From Planifilum fimeticola (GTDB lineage Bacteria; Bacillota; Bacilli; Thermoactinomycetales; DSM-44946), in contig NZ_PVNE01000003.1 of the NCBI RefSeq assembly GCF_003001905.1, positions 124,001 to 188,000 on the forward strand: DNA of 64,000 nucleotides. The letters are read 5' to 3'. Positions 17,330 to 25,884 of the stretch are shown piece after piece. Within the stretch, counting starts at the first letter, position 1. The number at the start of each line of letters is the position of its first letter. Under the pieces are notes generated by a model. That model did no database searches. It had not been told where the DNA came from and saw only the letters and a list, made by a program, of their open reading frames with translations. The position numbers and the translations under genes were made by a program.

Positions 17330-18484
17330 TTATTCCCCCTGCCAATTGAAGGATTTCCTGATCTCTCCGATTGCCGCCATCAATGCTTCCGCGTCCTTTT
17401 CTTCGTTGAAGTATCCGAAACTGGCCCGGACGGCTCCCGTCCCTTCCGTGCCGAGGCTCTTGTGGGCGAGAGCGGCGCAGTGATATCCGGCGCGCACGGC
17501 AATGCCGTAATGGGAGTCCAGGATGGCCGCCACCTCCTGGCTGTCCAGTCCGATGAGGTTGAAGGCCACCACCGGCAACCGGGGACCGCGGGGCGTATAC
17601 ACCTCAACCCCCTCCATTTCGGACAGGGCGGAACGGACGGTTTCGGCCAAGTGCGTCTCCTTCCGGTGGATCTCCCCAACTCCCGTTTCCCGGACGAATC
17701 GGACACCCGCCGCAAGACCGGCGATTCCCGGTGTGTTGGGCGTCCCGCCTTCGAACCCCTCCGGCCGATCGTCGGGTTGCTCCAGCTTTTCCGAACGACT
17801 CCCGGTCCCCCCCTGAATCAGGGGGACTAAGGGGAGGTCGGGGGCCGCGTACAACCCTCCCGTTCCCTGGGGTCCGTACAACCCCTTGTGCCCGGGAAAT
17901 GCGAGCATGTCGATCCCCATCGCCTCCACATCGATGGGCAGGTTTCCGGCGGTCTGGGCGGCATCCACCAGGAAGCGGACACCCCTCCTCCGGGCGATGG
18001 CGCCGATCTCCTCCACCGGCATCACGGCTCCGGTCACGTTGGATCCGTGGGTCGCCGCGATGAGGCGGGTGTTCGGCTGAATCGCCCGTTCCACCTGCGC
18101 CGGATCCACCGATCCGTCGGGCGAAGCGGGGACCACCGTCACGGTGATCCCCCGTTCCCGTTTCAGCGCCTCCAGGGGACGGGCCACGGCGTTGTGCTCC
18201 CATCCGGTGGTGACCACGTGGTCCCCCGGCTGCAGAAAGCCCTTGAGGGCCTGATTAATCGCCTGAGTGGCATTGGCGAAAAAAAAGACGTTGTCGGGAT
18301 CGCGAATCCCGAACAGGGCGGACAATTCCCGGCGGGCGTCCACCAGGATGCGCGACGCCTGCGCCGCCAACCGGTGGCCGGACCGTCCCGGATTGGCACC
18401 CGCCTCCTCCAGGCATCTTTTCACCGCCTGAATGACGCTCTCCGGCTTCGGCCACGTCGAAGCTGCATTGTCCAAGTAGATCAC
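17330..18484 (-). CDS. Cysteine desulfurase family protein (class V aminotransferase)
   Basis: PLP enzyme of the NifS/SufS group that would take sulfur from cysteine as an enzyme-bound persulfide. Lys200 in FPGHKGLYGPQGTGGL is the PLP lysine; His146 in ATHGSNVTGA and Asp174/Gln177 in LVDAAQTAG contact the cofactor; Cys336 in RAGYHCAALAHKSLGT is the candidate persulfide Cys. 384 aa. The sequence fits the EF2568-like subfamily rather than SufS or IscS: no scaffold gene is adjacent, and the acceptor is unknown. GTG start at 18484. Confidence 0.88.
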   Translation of the reverse strand: MIYLDNAASTWPKPESVIQAVKRCLEEAGANPGRSGHRLAAQASRILVDARRELSALFGIRDPDNVFFFANATQAINQALKGFLQPGDHVVTTGWEHNAVARPLEALKRERGITVTVVPASPDGSVDPAQVERAIQPNTRLIAATHGSNVTGAVMPVEEIGAIARRRGVRFLVDAAQTAGNLPIDVEAMGIDMLAFPGHKGLYGPQGTGGLYAAPDLPLVPLIQGGTGSRSEKLEQPDDRPEGFEGGTPNTPGIAGLAAGVRFVRETGVGEIHRKETHLAETVRSALSEMEGVEVYTPRGPRLPVVAFNLIGLDSQEVAAILDSHYGIAVRAGYHCAALAHKSLGTEGTGAVRASFGYFNEEKDAEALMAAIGEIRKSFNWQGE

Positions 18485-18556
18485 GTCGGTTCACCACTTT
18501 TGCAACCATTTTTCCAACGATGCCCACGGACATCCCAGATTTCATCCGTCCCGAAT

Positions 18557-19420
18557 TCAACCGCCGATCAACCGGTCCCGCTGGAGCAATTCGACGAGCC
18601 GCTCCAGCTCACTTTGCGAAAAGTATTCGATTTCGATCTTCCCCTTCCGCTTTCCGTGGCGGATCCGAACCGGCGTGTTGAAGGTTTCCTGGAGCATCTC
18701 CTCGTACCGCTTGATCTGCGGCTCCACCTTCTCCACTTTCTTCGGCTTCTTCTTGATGCCGTTTTGATTGATCTGTTGAATCCACTCCTCCAGCTGCCGA
18801 ACGCTGGCTCCTTCCCTTTTCACCTTCTCCGCCAGCTTCATCTGAACATCCGGTTCCTTCACCCCGAGCAGCGCCCGGGCATGTCCCATCGAGAGTGTTC
18901 CACGTGAAACATCCTCCTGGATCGCCGAGGGGAGTTGCAGCAGGCGCAGGAAATTGGCGACATGGGGGCGGCTTTTCCCGACCCGGGCGGCCAGTTCCTC
19001 CTGGGTCATCGAGAAGTGATCCATCAGCTTCTTATAGGCGTTGGCGATCTCCATCGGATTGAGATCTTCCCGCTGCAGATTTTCGATCAGGGCGATCTCC
19101 ATCATCTGTTCGTCGGTAAAATCCCGGATCACCACCGGGACCTTGGTCAGGCCCGCCTTTTTCCCGGCGCGAAAACGGCGTTCGCCTGCCACGATCTCGT
19201 ATCCGTGAATGCTTTTCCGGACGACCAGCGGCTGAATGATTCCGTGCTCCTTGATCGACTCCGCCAGCTCCTCCAGGGAGTCGGGATCAAACTGTTTCCT
19301 GGGCTGATAAGGATTCGCCCGAAGTTCGGAGATGTCCACCTCATTGACGACGTCGTCTTCCGTGACATCGACCGAGGGAAGAAGTGCCCCAAGCCCTTTT
19401 CCCAACCGTTTGCTACCCAT
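18557..19420 (-). CDS. parB: Chromosome-partitioning protein ParB (Spo0J)
   Basis: CTP-dependent DNA clamp that loads at parS and spreads, recruiting SMC and stimulating ParA. Residues about 30-120 hold the N-domain with PYQPRKQFD and the CTP-binding [12 protein letters not shown] and [12 protein letters not shown]; the helix-turn-helix is [27 protein letters not shown] (about 135-165); a C-terminal dimer domain ends the protein ([18 protein letters not shown]). 287 aa. It overlaps parA by 8 nt. A parS site lies within the gene, as in B. subtilis. Confidence 0.97.
   Translation of the reverse strand: MGSKRLGKGLGALLPSVDVTEDDVVNEVDISELRANPYQPRKQFDPDSLEELAESIKEHGIIQPLVVRKSIHGYEIVAGERRFRAGKKAGLTKVPVVIRDFTDEQMMEIALIENLQREDLNPMEIANAYKKLMDHFSMTQEELAARVGKSRPHVANFLRLLQLPSAIQEDVSRGTLSMGHARALLGVKEPDVQMKLAEKVKREGASVRQLEEWIQQINQNGIKKKPKKVEKVEPQIKRYEEMLQETFNTPVRIRHGKRKGKIEIEYFSQSELERLVELLQRDRLIGG
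18896..18911 (+). promoter_or_regulatory. parS site inside parB
   Basis: TGTTCCACGTGAAACA is a full match to the Bacillus parS consensus (TGTTNCACGTGAAACA). Confidence 0.92.
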
Positions 19421-20174
19421 TTCGAATCACTTCCTTCGCCAATTCGATGTAGCACTCCGCTCCGCGGGAGCGGGGATCGTAGAGGAGAATCGGCATGCCG
19501 TGGCTGGGCGCCTCGCTCAACCGGACGTTGCGGGGAATCACCGTCCTGTACACCTTGTTTTGGAAGTACTTTTTCACCTCTTCCATCACCTGAACGGACA
19601 GATTGGTACGGGCATCAAACATCGTCAAGAGAACGCCCTCGATCTCCAGCCGCTTGTTCAGATGTTTCTGCACGATGCGGATCGTGTTGAGCAGCTGCCC
19701 CAACCCCTCCAGGGCGTAAAATTCGCACTGGATGGGAATCAAGACGGAATCTGCCGCGGTCAGGGAATTGACGGTCAGCACTCCCAGAGAAGGCGGGCAA
19801 TCGATCAGCAGATAATCATAACGGTCGATGATCGCCTGCAGAGAGCGCTTCAGGCGATGTTCGCGGGATATCACCTGAACCAGTTCGATCTCCGCGCCGG
19901 CCAACTGGATGGTGGCGGGGACCAGATCCAGGTTCTCAAGCCCCGTCCGCACGATGACATCGGTGATGGGCACCTCGTTGATCATCACATCATAAATGCA
20001 CTGTTTCACGTCCGCTTTGTTGATTCCAAATCCGCTGGTCGTGTTTCCCTGGGGGTCGCTGTCCACCACCAACACCTTTCTCCCCTCCATGGCCAGACCA
20101 GCCGCAAGATTGATGGATGTGGTCGTTTTTCCGACTCCGCCCTTCTGGTTGGCGATCGCGATCACTTTTCCCAC
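19413..20174 (-). CDS. parA: Chromosome-partitioning ATPase ParA (Soj)
   Basis: Deviant Walker-type ATPase that binds DNA nonspecifically, works with ParB in origin separation, and regulates DnaA. The motif KGGVGKTTT is at residues 10-18, DSDPQGN and LLIDCPPSLGVLT follow. The GTG at 20174 is selected because AGAGGTG lies 6 nt upstream; the protein is then 253 aa, identical in length to B. subtilis Soj. The longer frame to 20207 lacks support. It is the first gene of parA-parB. Confidence 0.96.
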   Translation of the reverse strand: MGKVIAIANQKGGVGKTTTSINLAAGLAMEGRKVLVVDSDPQGNTTSGFGINKADVKQCIYDVMINEVPITDVIVRTGLENLDLVPATIQLAGAEIELVQVISREHRLKRSLQAIIDRYDYLLIDCPPSLGVLTVNSLTAADSVLIPIQCEFYALEGLGQLLNTIRIVQKHLNKRLEIEGVLLTMFDARTNLSVQVMEEVKKYFQNKVYRTVIPRNVRLSEAPSHGMPILLYDPRSRGAECYIELAKEVIRNG

Positions 20175-20406
20175 TCTTGTCACCTCTTCTCTCTCTGATA
20201 AAATCACCGGAGAATCCGGCCGTCACCGGAAAACCTCCGCAGCAACGCCGTATCTTCCCCGTATCCTGTCCGAGCCGTCCTCGGGGAAAGCCCCTTTGAC
20301 CGTATTTCTGAACCGAGCGCCGCATCCTTCGGGCGGTGGAGACAAAGCATGTCCTCCGCAACTCTCCCGTTGACATCCCTATGACCTCGTCCTTCGAACT
20401 CCCCTT

Positions 20407-21222
20407 CTATTTCGGAATCCGAATGACCACCTCATAATAATTCCCCTTGTCCCGTTCATCGGTGACGACGTCCAATCCCGATTTCTGGACCATGTCCACG
20501 GATTGACGGATCGTGTTAAGGGCGATCCGAACATCGCGGGAAACGGATTTGCGGCGCGCCTTCTGCTGGGCGGGTTTTTTCTCCAACAGCCGGCGCACCC
20601 TTTCCTCCGTCTGTTTCACATTCAATCCCTTTTCCAGGATCTCTTCCAACAGCCGGATTTGATCTTCCGGATTCCTCAGGGAGAGAAAGGCCCGGGCGTG
20701 CCGTTCCGTGATCTTCCGCTCCATCAGCGCCTGCTGGATTTCTTTCGGCAAGGTGAGCAAACGAAGTTTGTTGGCAATGGTGGATTGACTTTTTCCCAGC
20801 CGTTGGGCCAGGCTTTCCTGGGTCAATCCGTGGAGTTTGATCAGCTTCTGATAGGCGACCGCCTCTTCGATCGCCGTCAGCCCTTCCCTCTGCAGGTTTT
20901 CAATCAGCGCCGCCGATGCCGCCTCCGTGTCGGACATCTGCCGGATCACCGCCGGGATCCGCTTCATCCCCAATTTTTTGGCGGCTCGGAGCCTCCGTTC
21001 ACCCGCGATCAGCTCGTATCCCCCTTCCCGCTTCCTCACGACGATCGGCTGGATGAGCCCGTGGGTCCGGATCGTGTGACACAACTCCTCGATCCGGTCA
21101 TCATCAAAGACCGTCCGCGGCTGATACGGATTGGGAACCACGGAATCCACCGGAATCCGTCGAACCACCTCCTGTTCCTCTTTCTCCGCCAACCCGAAAA
21201 AACGTGCCAACGGCTCTTTCAT
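20407..21222 (-). CDS. noc: Nucleoid occlusion protein Noc
   Basis: ParB paralogue that binds its own sites and the membrane and prevents division over the nucleoid. The ATG at 21222 gives [15 protein letters not shown], which lines up with the amphipathic membrane-targeting N-terminus of B. subtilis Noc; the start at 21246 would add eight residues before it. CTP-binding [12 protein letters not shown], helix-turn-helix [24 protein letters not shown] and C-terminal [17 protein letters not shown] all fit Noc rather than ParB. 271 aa. A perfect Noc-binding sequence is found at 25837-25850. Confidence 0.95.
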   Translation of the reverse strand: MKEPLARFFGLAEKEEQEVVRRIPVDSVVPNPYQPRTVFDDDRIEELCHTIRTHGLIQPIVVRKREGGYELIAGERRLRAAKKLGMKRIPAVIRQMSDTEAASAALIENLQREGLTAIEEAVAYQKLIKLHGLTQESLAQRLGKSQSTIANKLRLLTLPKEIQQALMERKITERHARAFLSLRNPEDQIRLLEEILEKGLNVKQTEERVRRLLEKKPAQQKARRKSVSRDVRIALNTIRQSVDMVQKSGLDVVTDERDKGNYYEVVIRIPK

Positions 21223-21325
21223 CGCATCGGACACCACCTGATTCAAATCTATCCGCTGCCATATAGTCCTATATTCATCATTGTACCGGAAGCTACCTTC
21301 CCTTTAAATAGAATCCAAGGCGGAA

Positions 21326-21341
21326 TGTTTCACGTGGAACA
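21326..21341 (-). promoter_or_regulatory. Second parS site, upstream of noc
   Basis: TGTTTCACGTGGAACA on the plus strand is the exact reverse complement of the site in parB. It lies about 100 nt upstream of noc, in the noc-yfkAB intergenic region. Confidence 0.9.
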
Positions 21342-21509
21342 TCCGGGGAGGAAGCCGAAAAGCCGGTGTTTCCGCCGGAACCCGATTCAGCCTGCAAATT
21401 TGAACAATCCCCGAATTTCCCGGTTCGGGAAAACCCTCATCAGGGCGCATAGGATAGAATGAGGCGCAGCAATCCCCGGGGAACGCATCCTTGCCGGCCC
21501 ATTCCTTTC

Positions 21510-21538
21510 TTGCAAGTCTTGAAGAGGTCGGATATGAT
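21510..21538 (+). promoter_or_regulatory. Sigma-A promoter of the YfkAB-like gene
   Basis: TTGCAA (21510-21515), 17-nt spacer, TATGAT (21533-21538), about 60 nt before the start codon. Confidence 0.7.
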
Positions 21539-21599
21539 ACGATGGAATCCGGTTTGATTCCGGCAGATCCCGTTCCCCCAACAACCAGGAGGTGGAACC

Positions 21600-22736
21600 A
21601 TGAACCCCATCATGGAGCAAAAGACAAACAAGCGCCCCCTCTCCCCCGAATGGGACCCTTGGGATCCCTGGTACACCCGCAGCGCCAAGGGGGGTTACGA
21701 ACTGACCAGCGTGGAATTCACCGTCACCCATCTCTGCAATCTTCGCTGTGAACATTGCGCCGTCGGGGAAATGCTCTCCGAGGTGGAGGGAGACCCGATC
21801 CCCGTCGAACAGCTGATCCGCCGCCTGGAGGAAGTGGAAACCCTGCAAACCCTCAGCATCACCGGCGGGGAACCCGTTTTCAGCCCGAAAACAGTCAGGG
21901 ATGTCATCCGGCCGCTTCTTCGCTACGCTCGGGAACGGGGTCTCTACACCCAACTCAACTCCAACCTGACCCTCCCCCTCTCCCGGTACGAGGAATGGGT
22001 GGAGGATGTGGACGTGCTCCATATCTCCTACAACTACAGGGATGCCTCGGATTTTCACCGGATCGCCTTCGCCAAGCACCAACGGGACGTTTCCTCCGCC
22101 GCTGCGGAAAAGTTGTTTATTCAGATGGTGGAGAATGCAAAAACCCTTTCCAAAGCGGGGGTGTTCGTCTCCGCCGAAACCTTCCTCAGCCCCTTTACCG
22201 TCCCACACATTGAGTCGATTCACCGGGACGTGGCATCGATGGGATGTCTTCGGCACGAAGTGCATCCCCTGTATCCCAGCGACTTCGCCCGGGATATGGA
22301 GCTGATTTCCCTGGATGAGTATCGGAAAGCGGTCCGCAGATTGCTGAGGGCCCGGATTCCGGGCGTCTGGATCCTGTTCGGGACCCTTCCCTTCTACCCC
22401 TGCAGCAGCCGGGAGGAAGATCTCGAATTGTGGCGGGAGCTCCACCGGGAGGAAGGCGTGACCGTCCGGCACGACCCGGACGGACGAAACCGGCTCAATG
22501 TCAACATCTTCACCGGGGATATCATCGTCACCGACTTCGGCGACATTCCTCCCCTGGGAAACATCCGGAGGGATCGCTTGAGCGACGCCTTTGACCGCTG
22601 GCTTCAACATCCCGCCGCCGGACGCCTGCATTGCTACTGCCCCGCCGCCCGCTGCACGGGGCCCAATGTCCTCGTGGCCGACACCTATTACCCCAAGACC
22701 GATTTTCAAAAGAGAAAGGCCCGGATCTCCTTGTGA
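21600..22736 (+). CDS. yfkAB: Radical SAM / CxCxxxxC protein, YfkAB type
   Basis: 378-aa radical SAM enzyme of unknown reaction. The cluster motif is in THLCNLRCEHCAVG (C-x3-C-x2-C, about residues 45-52), followed by the SAM-binding LSITGGEPVFSP. The C-terminal CYCPAARC is the CxCxxxxC motif that defines YfkAB; it may hold a second cluster or contact substrate. In B. subtilis reference strains the gene is split by a frameshift into yfkA and yfkB; here it is whole. ATG at 21600 with AGGAGG upstream. Monocistronic, with its own promoter and two following terminators. Confidence 0.9.
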   Translation: MNPIMEQKTNKRPLSPEWDPWDPWYTRSAKGGYELTSVEFTVTHLCNLRCEHCAVGEMLSEVEGDPIPVEQLIRRLEEVETLQTLSITGGEPVFSPKTVRDVIRPLLRYARERGLYTQLNSNLTLPLSRYEEWVEDVDVLHISYNYRDASDFHRIAFAKHQRDVSSAAAEKLFIQMVENAKTLSKAGVFVSAETFLSPFTVPHIESIHRDVASMGCLRHEVHPLYPSDFARDMELISLDEYRKAVRRLLRARIPGVWILFGTLPFYPCSSREEDLELWRELHREEGVTVRHDPDGRNRLNVNIFTGDIIVTDFGDIPPLGNIRRDRLSDAFDRWLQHPAAGRLHCYCPAARCTGPNVLVADTYYPKTDFQKRKARISL

Positions 22737-22745
22737 CCGTTCGGG

Positions 22746-22776
22746 CACCTGTTTCCCGAACAGGTGTTTTGTTTTT
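22746..22776 (+). terminator. Terminator after the YfkAB-like gene
   Basis: CACCTGTT (22746-22753) pairs with AACAGGTG (22759-22766), followed by TTTTGTTTTT. Confidence 0.88.
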
Positions 22777-22829
22777 GTCCTTGACTTCCTGTTTTCTTAA
22801 AAATTTTTTATATGGAAAATAAGAAGCCG

Positions 22830-22864
22830 CAAAAAAGGGCCCTTTTCCAGGGCCTTTTTGTTTT
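22830..22864. terminator. Second, bidirectional terminator-like hairpin
   Basis: A run of A, GGGCCCT, short loop, AGGGCC and a T run: a hairpin that could stop transcription in both directions. It separates yfkAB from the actin-gene promoter at 22886. Confidence 0.75.
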
Positions 22865-22885
22865 GTCGCATCAAGTCATTTTTTG

Positions 22886-22915
22886 TTGACCCTTATCCAC
22901 AAGGGCTGATAGAAT
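22886..22915 (+). promoter_or_regulatory. Sigma-A promoter of the actin-like gene with an embedded DnaA box
   Basis: TTGACC (22886-22891), 18-nt spacer, TAGAAT (22910-22915). A perfect DnaA box, TTATCCACA, occupies 22893-22901 inside the spacer. DnaA bound here should block or alter RNA polymerase binding. Confidence 0.75.
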
Positions 22916-22965
22916 CATTTTAAGAGATGGCTGATCAACAGCGAGGTATGGGGGGAAATGACAAA

Positions 22966-24132
22966 ATGATCACACCTGTCTACATAGGAAACGACCAGGG
23001 GTACTACGGCACCAAAGTGGTATGCCGGCACGGCGACAAATTTTACAAGCTTTTTATTCGCAACATGGTCGTTCCCAATCGGGTGGGAGAGATCACTTAC
23101 AATAACGATCCCCACAACATCATGTACCGGGAGACCGAAGGGGATCGGGAGTGGTTCGTAGGGAAACTGGCCATCGAGCAATCCGGAGACGACGAGCTGT
23201 TTGATTCCCATGAACGCCGACTGTTCAGTCCCACTTGGTTCCGCGAACAGGAATACCTGATCATGTTCCGCGTCAGCACCGGACTGATGCTCCAGGGAAG
23301 CAAGGAGCCGATCGTATCCGTCGCCCTTCCCACGGACAGCTACATCGACTACAAGGAAGAATTGAAACGCCGCCTGATCGGCAAACACAGCTTTGAGGTC
23401 AAGCAGGGGAACCTTCCCTACAGAAAGATCGAATTTGAAATCAAACGGGAAAACCTGTACGTCATCAGCCAACCGATGGCCACCCTTTTCCACATCGCCC
23501 TCGACCGGGACGGACAACTCCTCAACGAGGATCTGTTCATCCAAAAGGTGAGCATCAACGATCTCGGGTTCGGAACCTCCGATGTGGAAACCCTTCACGG
23601 GGAGACGATCATCAAGCGGCAGAGCTTCTCCTCTCGCCACGCCATGTTGAGCGTCTATCAGCTCTTGTCCAAGCGGCTGCTGGAGTTCACCCGGGAAATC
23701 GACCCCGACAAGACCGGCAAGGAGTATCAGGTATGGAGCCTGAACCGGGTCATCCATTCGGGGGAAATCAGCTTTAAAGGAAAAGTGTACAACGTGTCGG
23801 AGATTGTCCAGAGCTGCATCCAGGAAGTGGGGCAGGCGATGGTGGATGAGGTGTGGCAGCGCCTCGATTATGCGGACGACATCACCTACATCATCCTGAC
23901 CGGCGGCGCCTCCATCCCCTTCAAGCCCTATTACCGCGAACGCTTCGGAGATAAACTGATCTTTGCGGAGGATTACGGAATCGAAGCGCAGTTTGCCAAC
24001 GCTTTCGGACTGTGCAAATTCTCCCAATCCAAGTCCAAATCGGTTCCGGTCAAGAGCGAGCAGGAAGTGGCCGCCGCCATCCAGGAGGAATTCACCGTTC
24101 CCGAAAAGAAAGAGGAAGCGGACAAAAAGTGA
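22966..24132 (+). CDS. ParM/Alp-like actin-family ATPase (chromosomal)
   Basis: 388 aa with the three nucleotide-binding signatures of the actin fold: phosphate 1 (YIGNDQGYYGTKV, Asp10), phosphate 2 (INDLGFGTSDV, Asp199) and the adenosine motif (ILTGGASIP, about 312-315). It is closer to plasmid ParM/StbA and Alp proteins than to MreB, so a filament-forming polymer motor is likely. The ATG at 22966 is chosen: GGGGGGA lies about 9 nt before it, whereas the in-frame ATG at 22927 would be almost at the predicted transcription start. The last 30 residues are charged and flexible. No ParR-like DNA adaptor is obvious nearby; the next gene may be the partner. Its single-copy location beside oriC, with plus-strand orientation against replication, is unusual for this family. 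Confidence 0.85.
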   Translation: MITPVYIGNDQGYYGTKVVCRHGDKFYKLFIRNMVVPNRVGEITYNNDPHNIMYRETEGDREWFVGKLAIEQSGDDELFDSHERRLFSPTWFREQEYLIMFRVSTGLMLQGSKEPIVSVALPTDSYIDYKEELKRRLIGKHSFEVKQGNLPYRKIEFEIKRENLYVISQPMATLFHIALDRDGQLLNEDLFIQKVSINDLGFGTSDVETLHGETIIKRQSFSSRHAMLSVYQLLSKRLLEFTREIDPDKTGKEYQVWSLNRVIHSGEISFKGKVYNVSEIVQSCIQEVGQAMVDEVWQRLDYADDITYIILTGGASIPFKPYYRERFGDKLIFAEDYGIEAQFANAFGLCKFSQSKSKSVPVKSEQEVAAAIQEEFTVPEKKEEADKK

Positions 24133-24447
24133 TTCCGTCCAGCCGCCGACAAAAGGCAAGCGGATCCCCCGGTGATCCCCTCCGGGGGATTCCGAAACCG
24201 CCTCAAGAGCTGTAAGATCCGATCCCTGGCCGGTTCATCTCGTGTTCCCGGGGAACATGGTTCCCCATCATGGTTCGGTGCCCGGAGATGGCTGCGGAAA
24301 TCAACAAGGCCGTCGTCGCGCCTTCTTCGGCTTTGTTTCGGCCTGCGCGAAAAACGACGTTCCCCGCAGGCCTGAACGTTTCCGCAGCGTCACCGATTTT
24401 TCTTGCCCGGACCCGGCGGGGAATTTCATTGCGAAGGAGGGACGACT
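24133..24447 (+). other. 315-nt gap between the actin-like gene and the next gene
   Basis: Contains a hairpin with ATCCCCCGG / CCGGGGGAT near 24166-24192 but no T run after it, so it may be an RNA-processing or attenuating structure, not a clean terminator. A GTTCCCGGGGAAC palindrome is near 24243-24255. No coding region with a ribosome site is seen. No strong promoter is visible, so read-through into the next gene is likely. Confidence 0.4.
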
Positions 24448-25818
24448 GTGCAGCTTACAGGTGGAGAATTTGACGTCATCGTCATTGGCTCTGGCCGTTC
24501 GGGACGCGAAACTGCATTGGCTGCCACCCGTGAAGGGTGCTCCACCCTGTTGATCTCCCTCTCCCCGGGAACCATCGCTTCAATGATGTGGAGCACCTCC
24601 GACGAGTCTCCGTTAAAACAGGAACTGATTCAGGCCTTCATCCCCTCCGGTGACGAAAACGGGAGAGAGAAAAGACAGTCGACGGTCACCATCCAAACCA
24701 CCCTCAACCAGCCGGACCGGGAAACTTCCGTATATGTCCTCCAAGCGCAGGTCCAGCGGAGCCATCGTCTTTCCGCCCCCGATTCTCCCGCGGTGTTGCA
24801 GATCGGTGAACCCAATACCCCTTCCGGACAGAACAGAAGCCTGCGGGAACGGGAGATGCGAATCCGCGAAAAGTTGCTCCGCCGAAACGGCCACCATCCG
24901 GAACCGGATGAAAAGGAAGACGCCTCCGCCGCCTTAAATACGGAACCCGAGCCAACCGCTCAAAAAACCCGATCCTCCATTTATCAACAGAGGAACAATT
25001 ACCTGAGAAGGAAGCTGCTGGACCGGCCCAACGGCCGGGAAAAACCGGTTCAAATCCCCCCGCAGCCTCGACGGAAAGAAGAGCGAGAAGAAAGGACGGA
25101 AGAGCCCAAAAGGGAATCCGCAACAACCGCCAAGCCTGCCTCTCCCATCCTTCTCCCCACTTCCAAGGATGCGAAGGGGCTCTCGGAATCCCTCATCCCC
25201 ATGGACCGAACGCGCCGAAAAAAACAGCGCAGCGACGGCGCCGCCAAAGTGCATCCCCTGATCCACAGGGAAGGCCCGGTCCAAGAGAAAAAGCCGGCCA
25301 AAAGCCGGTTTCAGGCCCTGGTGTGGGAGGATTCCAAAGGGGGCAAATCGGCGACCGCACGAAGGGAAACCGGTTCGAAGGGACAACCCAAGGCGGTGAA
25401 GATGAGGCTTGCCGACGAGGGTGCGGCAAAGAAAAAATCGACGGAAGACGAAGGTCATCCATCCCCTTCCCCGTCTCCGAAGGCCGCTCCTTACGAGCAG
25501 CGGACGGAACAGCGGACGGAATCCGAACGGATGGATGCGGGCCGGCAGGGAAACCAACAGGCGGATGTCGATTCGGAACGGGAGAAGAAGAAAGTCTCCT
25601 TCATCGAAAGGGAACAGGCCCGGATGATACTGGAACAGTCCAGCAGCGCACCCTTGAAGAAGGATGCGATCCAGCTGGAAGATCCCTACGGTTACAACGC
25701 ATGGGAAGACATCATGCCCTTCTCCAAAGGAAAAGAAAACAAATCATCGCTGGACGCCTCGGAAAAGAGGAAGATCGCCCTCCGGGGCCTGCGAAATCTG
25801 ATCAACAACCTGGGTTGA
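24448..25818 (+). CDS. MnmG-N-terminus-like domain fused to a long charged tail, unknown function
   Basis: 456 aa; GTG at 24448 with AAGGAGG 7 nt upstream. Residues about 6-45 (GEFDVIVIGSGRSGRETALAA, then TREGCSTLLISLSPGTIAS) closely copy the first beta-alpha-beta FAD-binding unit of MnmG, encoded 4 kb away, including a GxGxxG loop. The rest of MnmG is absent. Residues 60-380 are rich in Lys, Arg, Glu, Gln, Ser and Pro with little hydrophobic content and are probably disordered. The last 75 residues look folded again: VSFIEREQARMILEQ, then EDPYGYNAWEDIMPF and KRKIALRGLRNLINNLG. One such Rossmann unit cannot bind FAD as an enzyme, so a structural, DNA-binding or adaptor role is more likely. 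It probably forms a unit with the actin-like gene upstream. Function not known. Confidence 0.7.
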   Translation: MQLTGGEFDVIVIGSGRSGRETALAATREGCSTLLISLSPGTIASMMWSTSDESPLKQELIQAFIPSGDENGREKRQSTVTIQTTLNQPDRETSVYVLQAQVQRSHRLSAPDSPAVLQIGEPNTPSGQNRSLREREMRIREKLLRRNGHHPEPDEKEDASAALNTEPEPTAQKTRSSIYQQRNNYLRRKLLDRPNGREKPVQIPPQPRRKEEREERTEEPKRESATTAKPASPILLPTSKDAKGLSESLIPMDRTRRKKQRSDGAAKVHPLIHREGPVQEKKPAKSRFQALVWEDSKGGKSATARRETGSKGQPKAVKMRLADEGAAKKKSTEDEGHPSPSPSPKAAPYEQRTEQRTESERMDAGRQGNQQADVDSEREKKKVSFIEREQARMILEQSSSAPLKKDAIQLEDPYGYNAWEDIMPFSKGKENKSSLDASEKRKIALRGLRNLINNLG

Positions 25819-25825
25819 ACCAACA

Positions 25826-25868
25826 GGGGCCGATTCATTTCCCGGGAAATGAATCGGCCCCCTCTTTT
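25826..25868 (+). terminator. Terminator hairpin after the MnmG-like fusion gene
   Basis: Perfect 36-bp palindrome (25826-25861) followed by CCTCTTTT. It lies between this gene and the convergent rsmG. Confidence 0.85.
25837..25850. promoter_or_regulatory. Perfect Noc-binding sequence at the centre of the hairpin
   Basis: ATTTCCCGGGAAAT is identical to the Noc-binding consensus known from B. subtilis. It forms the central 14 bp of the terminator palindrome, so the long stem could also have arisen around it by chance. Confidence 0.7.
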
Positions 25869-25884
25869 CGGATCGCCGTCCGGA

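Noticed and set aside
17879-17892. GCCCGGGAAAT as another Noc-binding site
   Set aside because: Only one half matches the palindrome, and it lies in a coding region of the desulfurase gene.
24166-24192. Hairpin after the actin-like gene as a terminator
   Set aside because: The stem is good but no T run follows, so it was not listed as a terminator; read-through is more likely.
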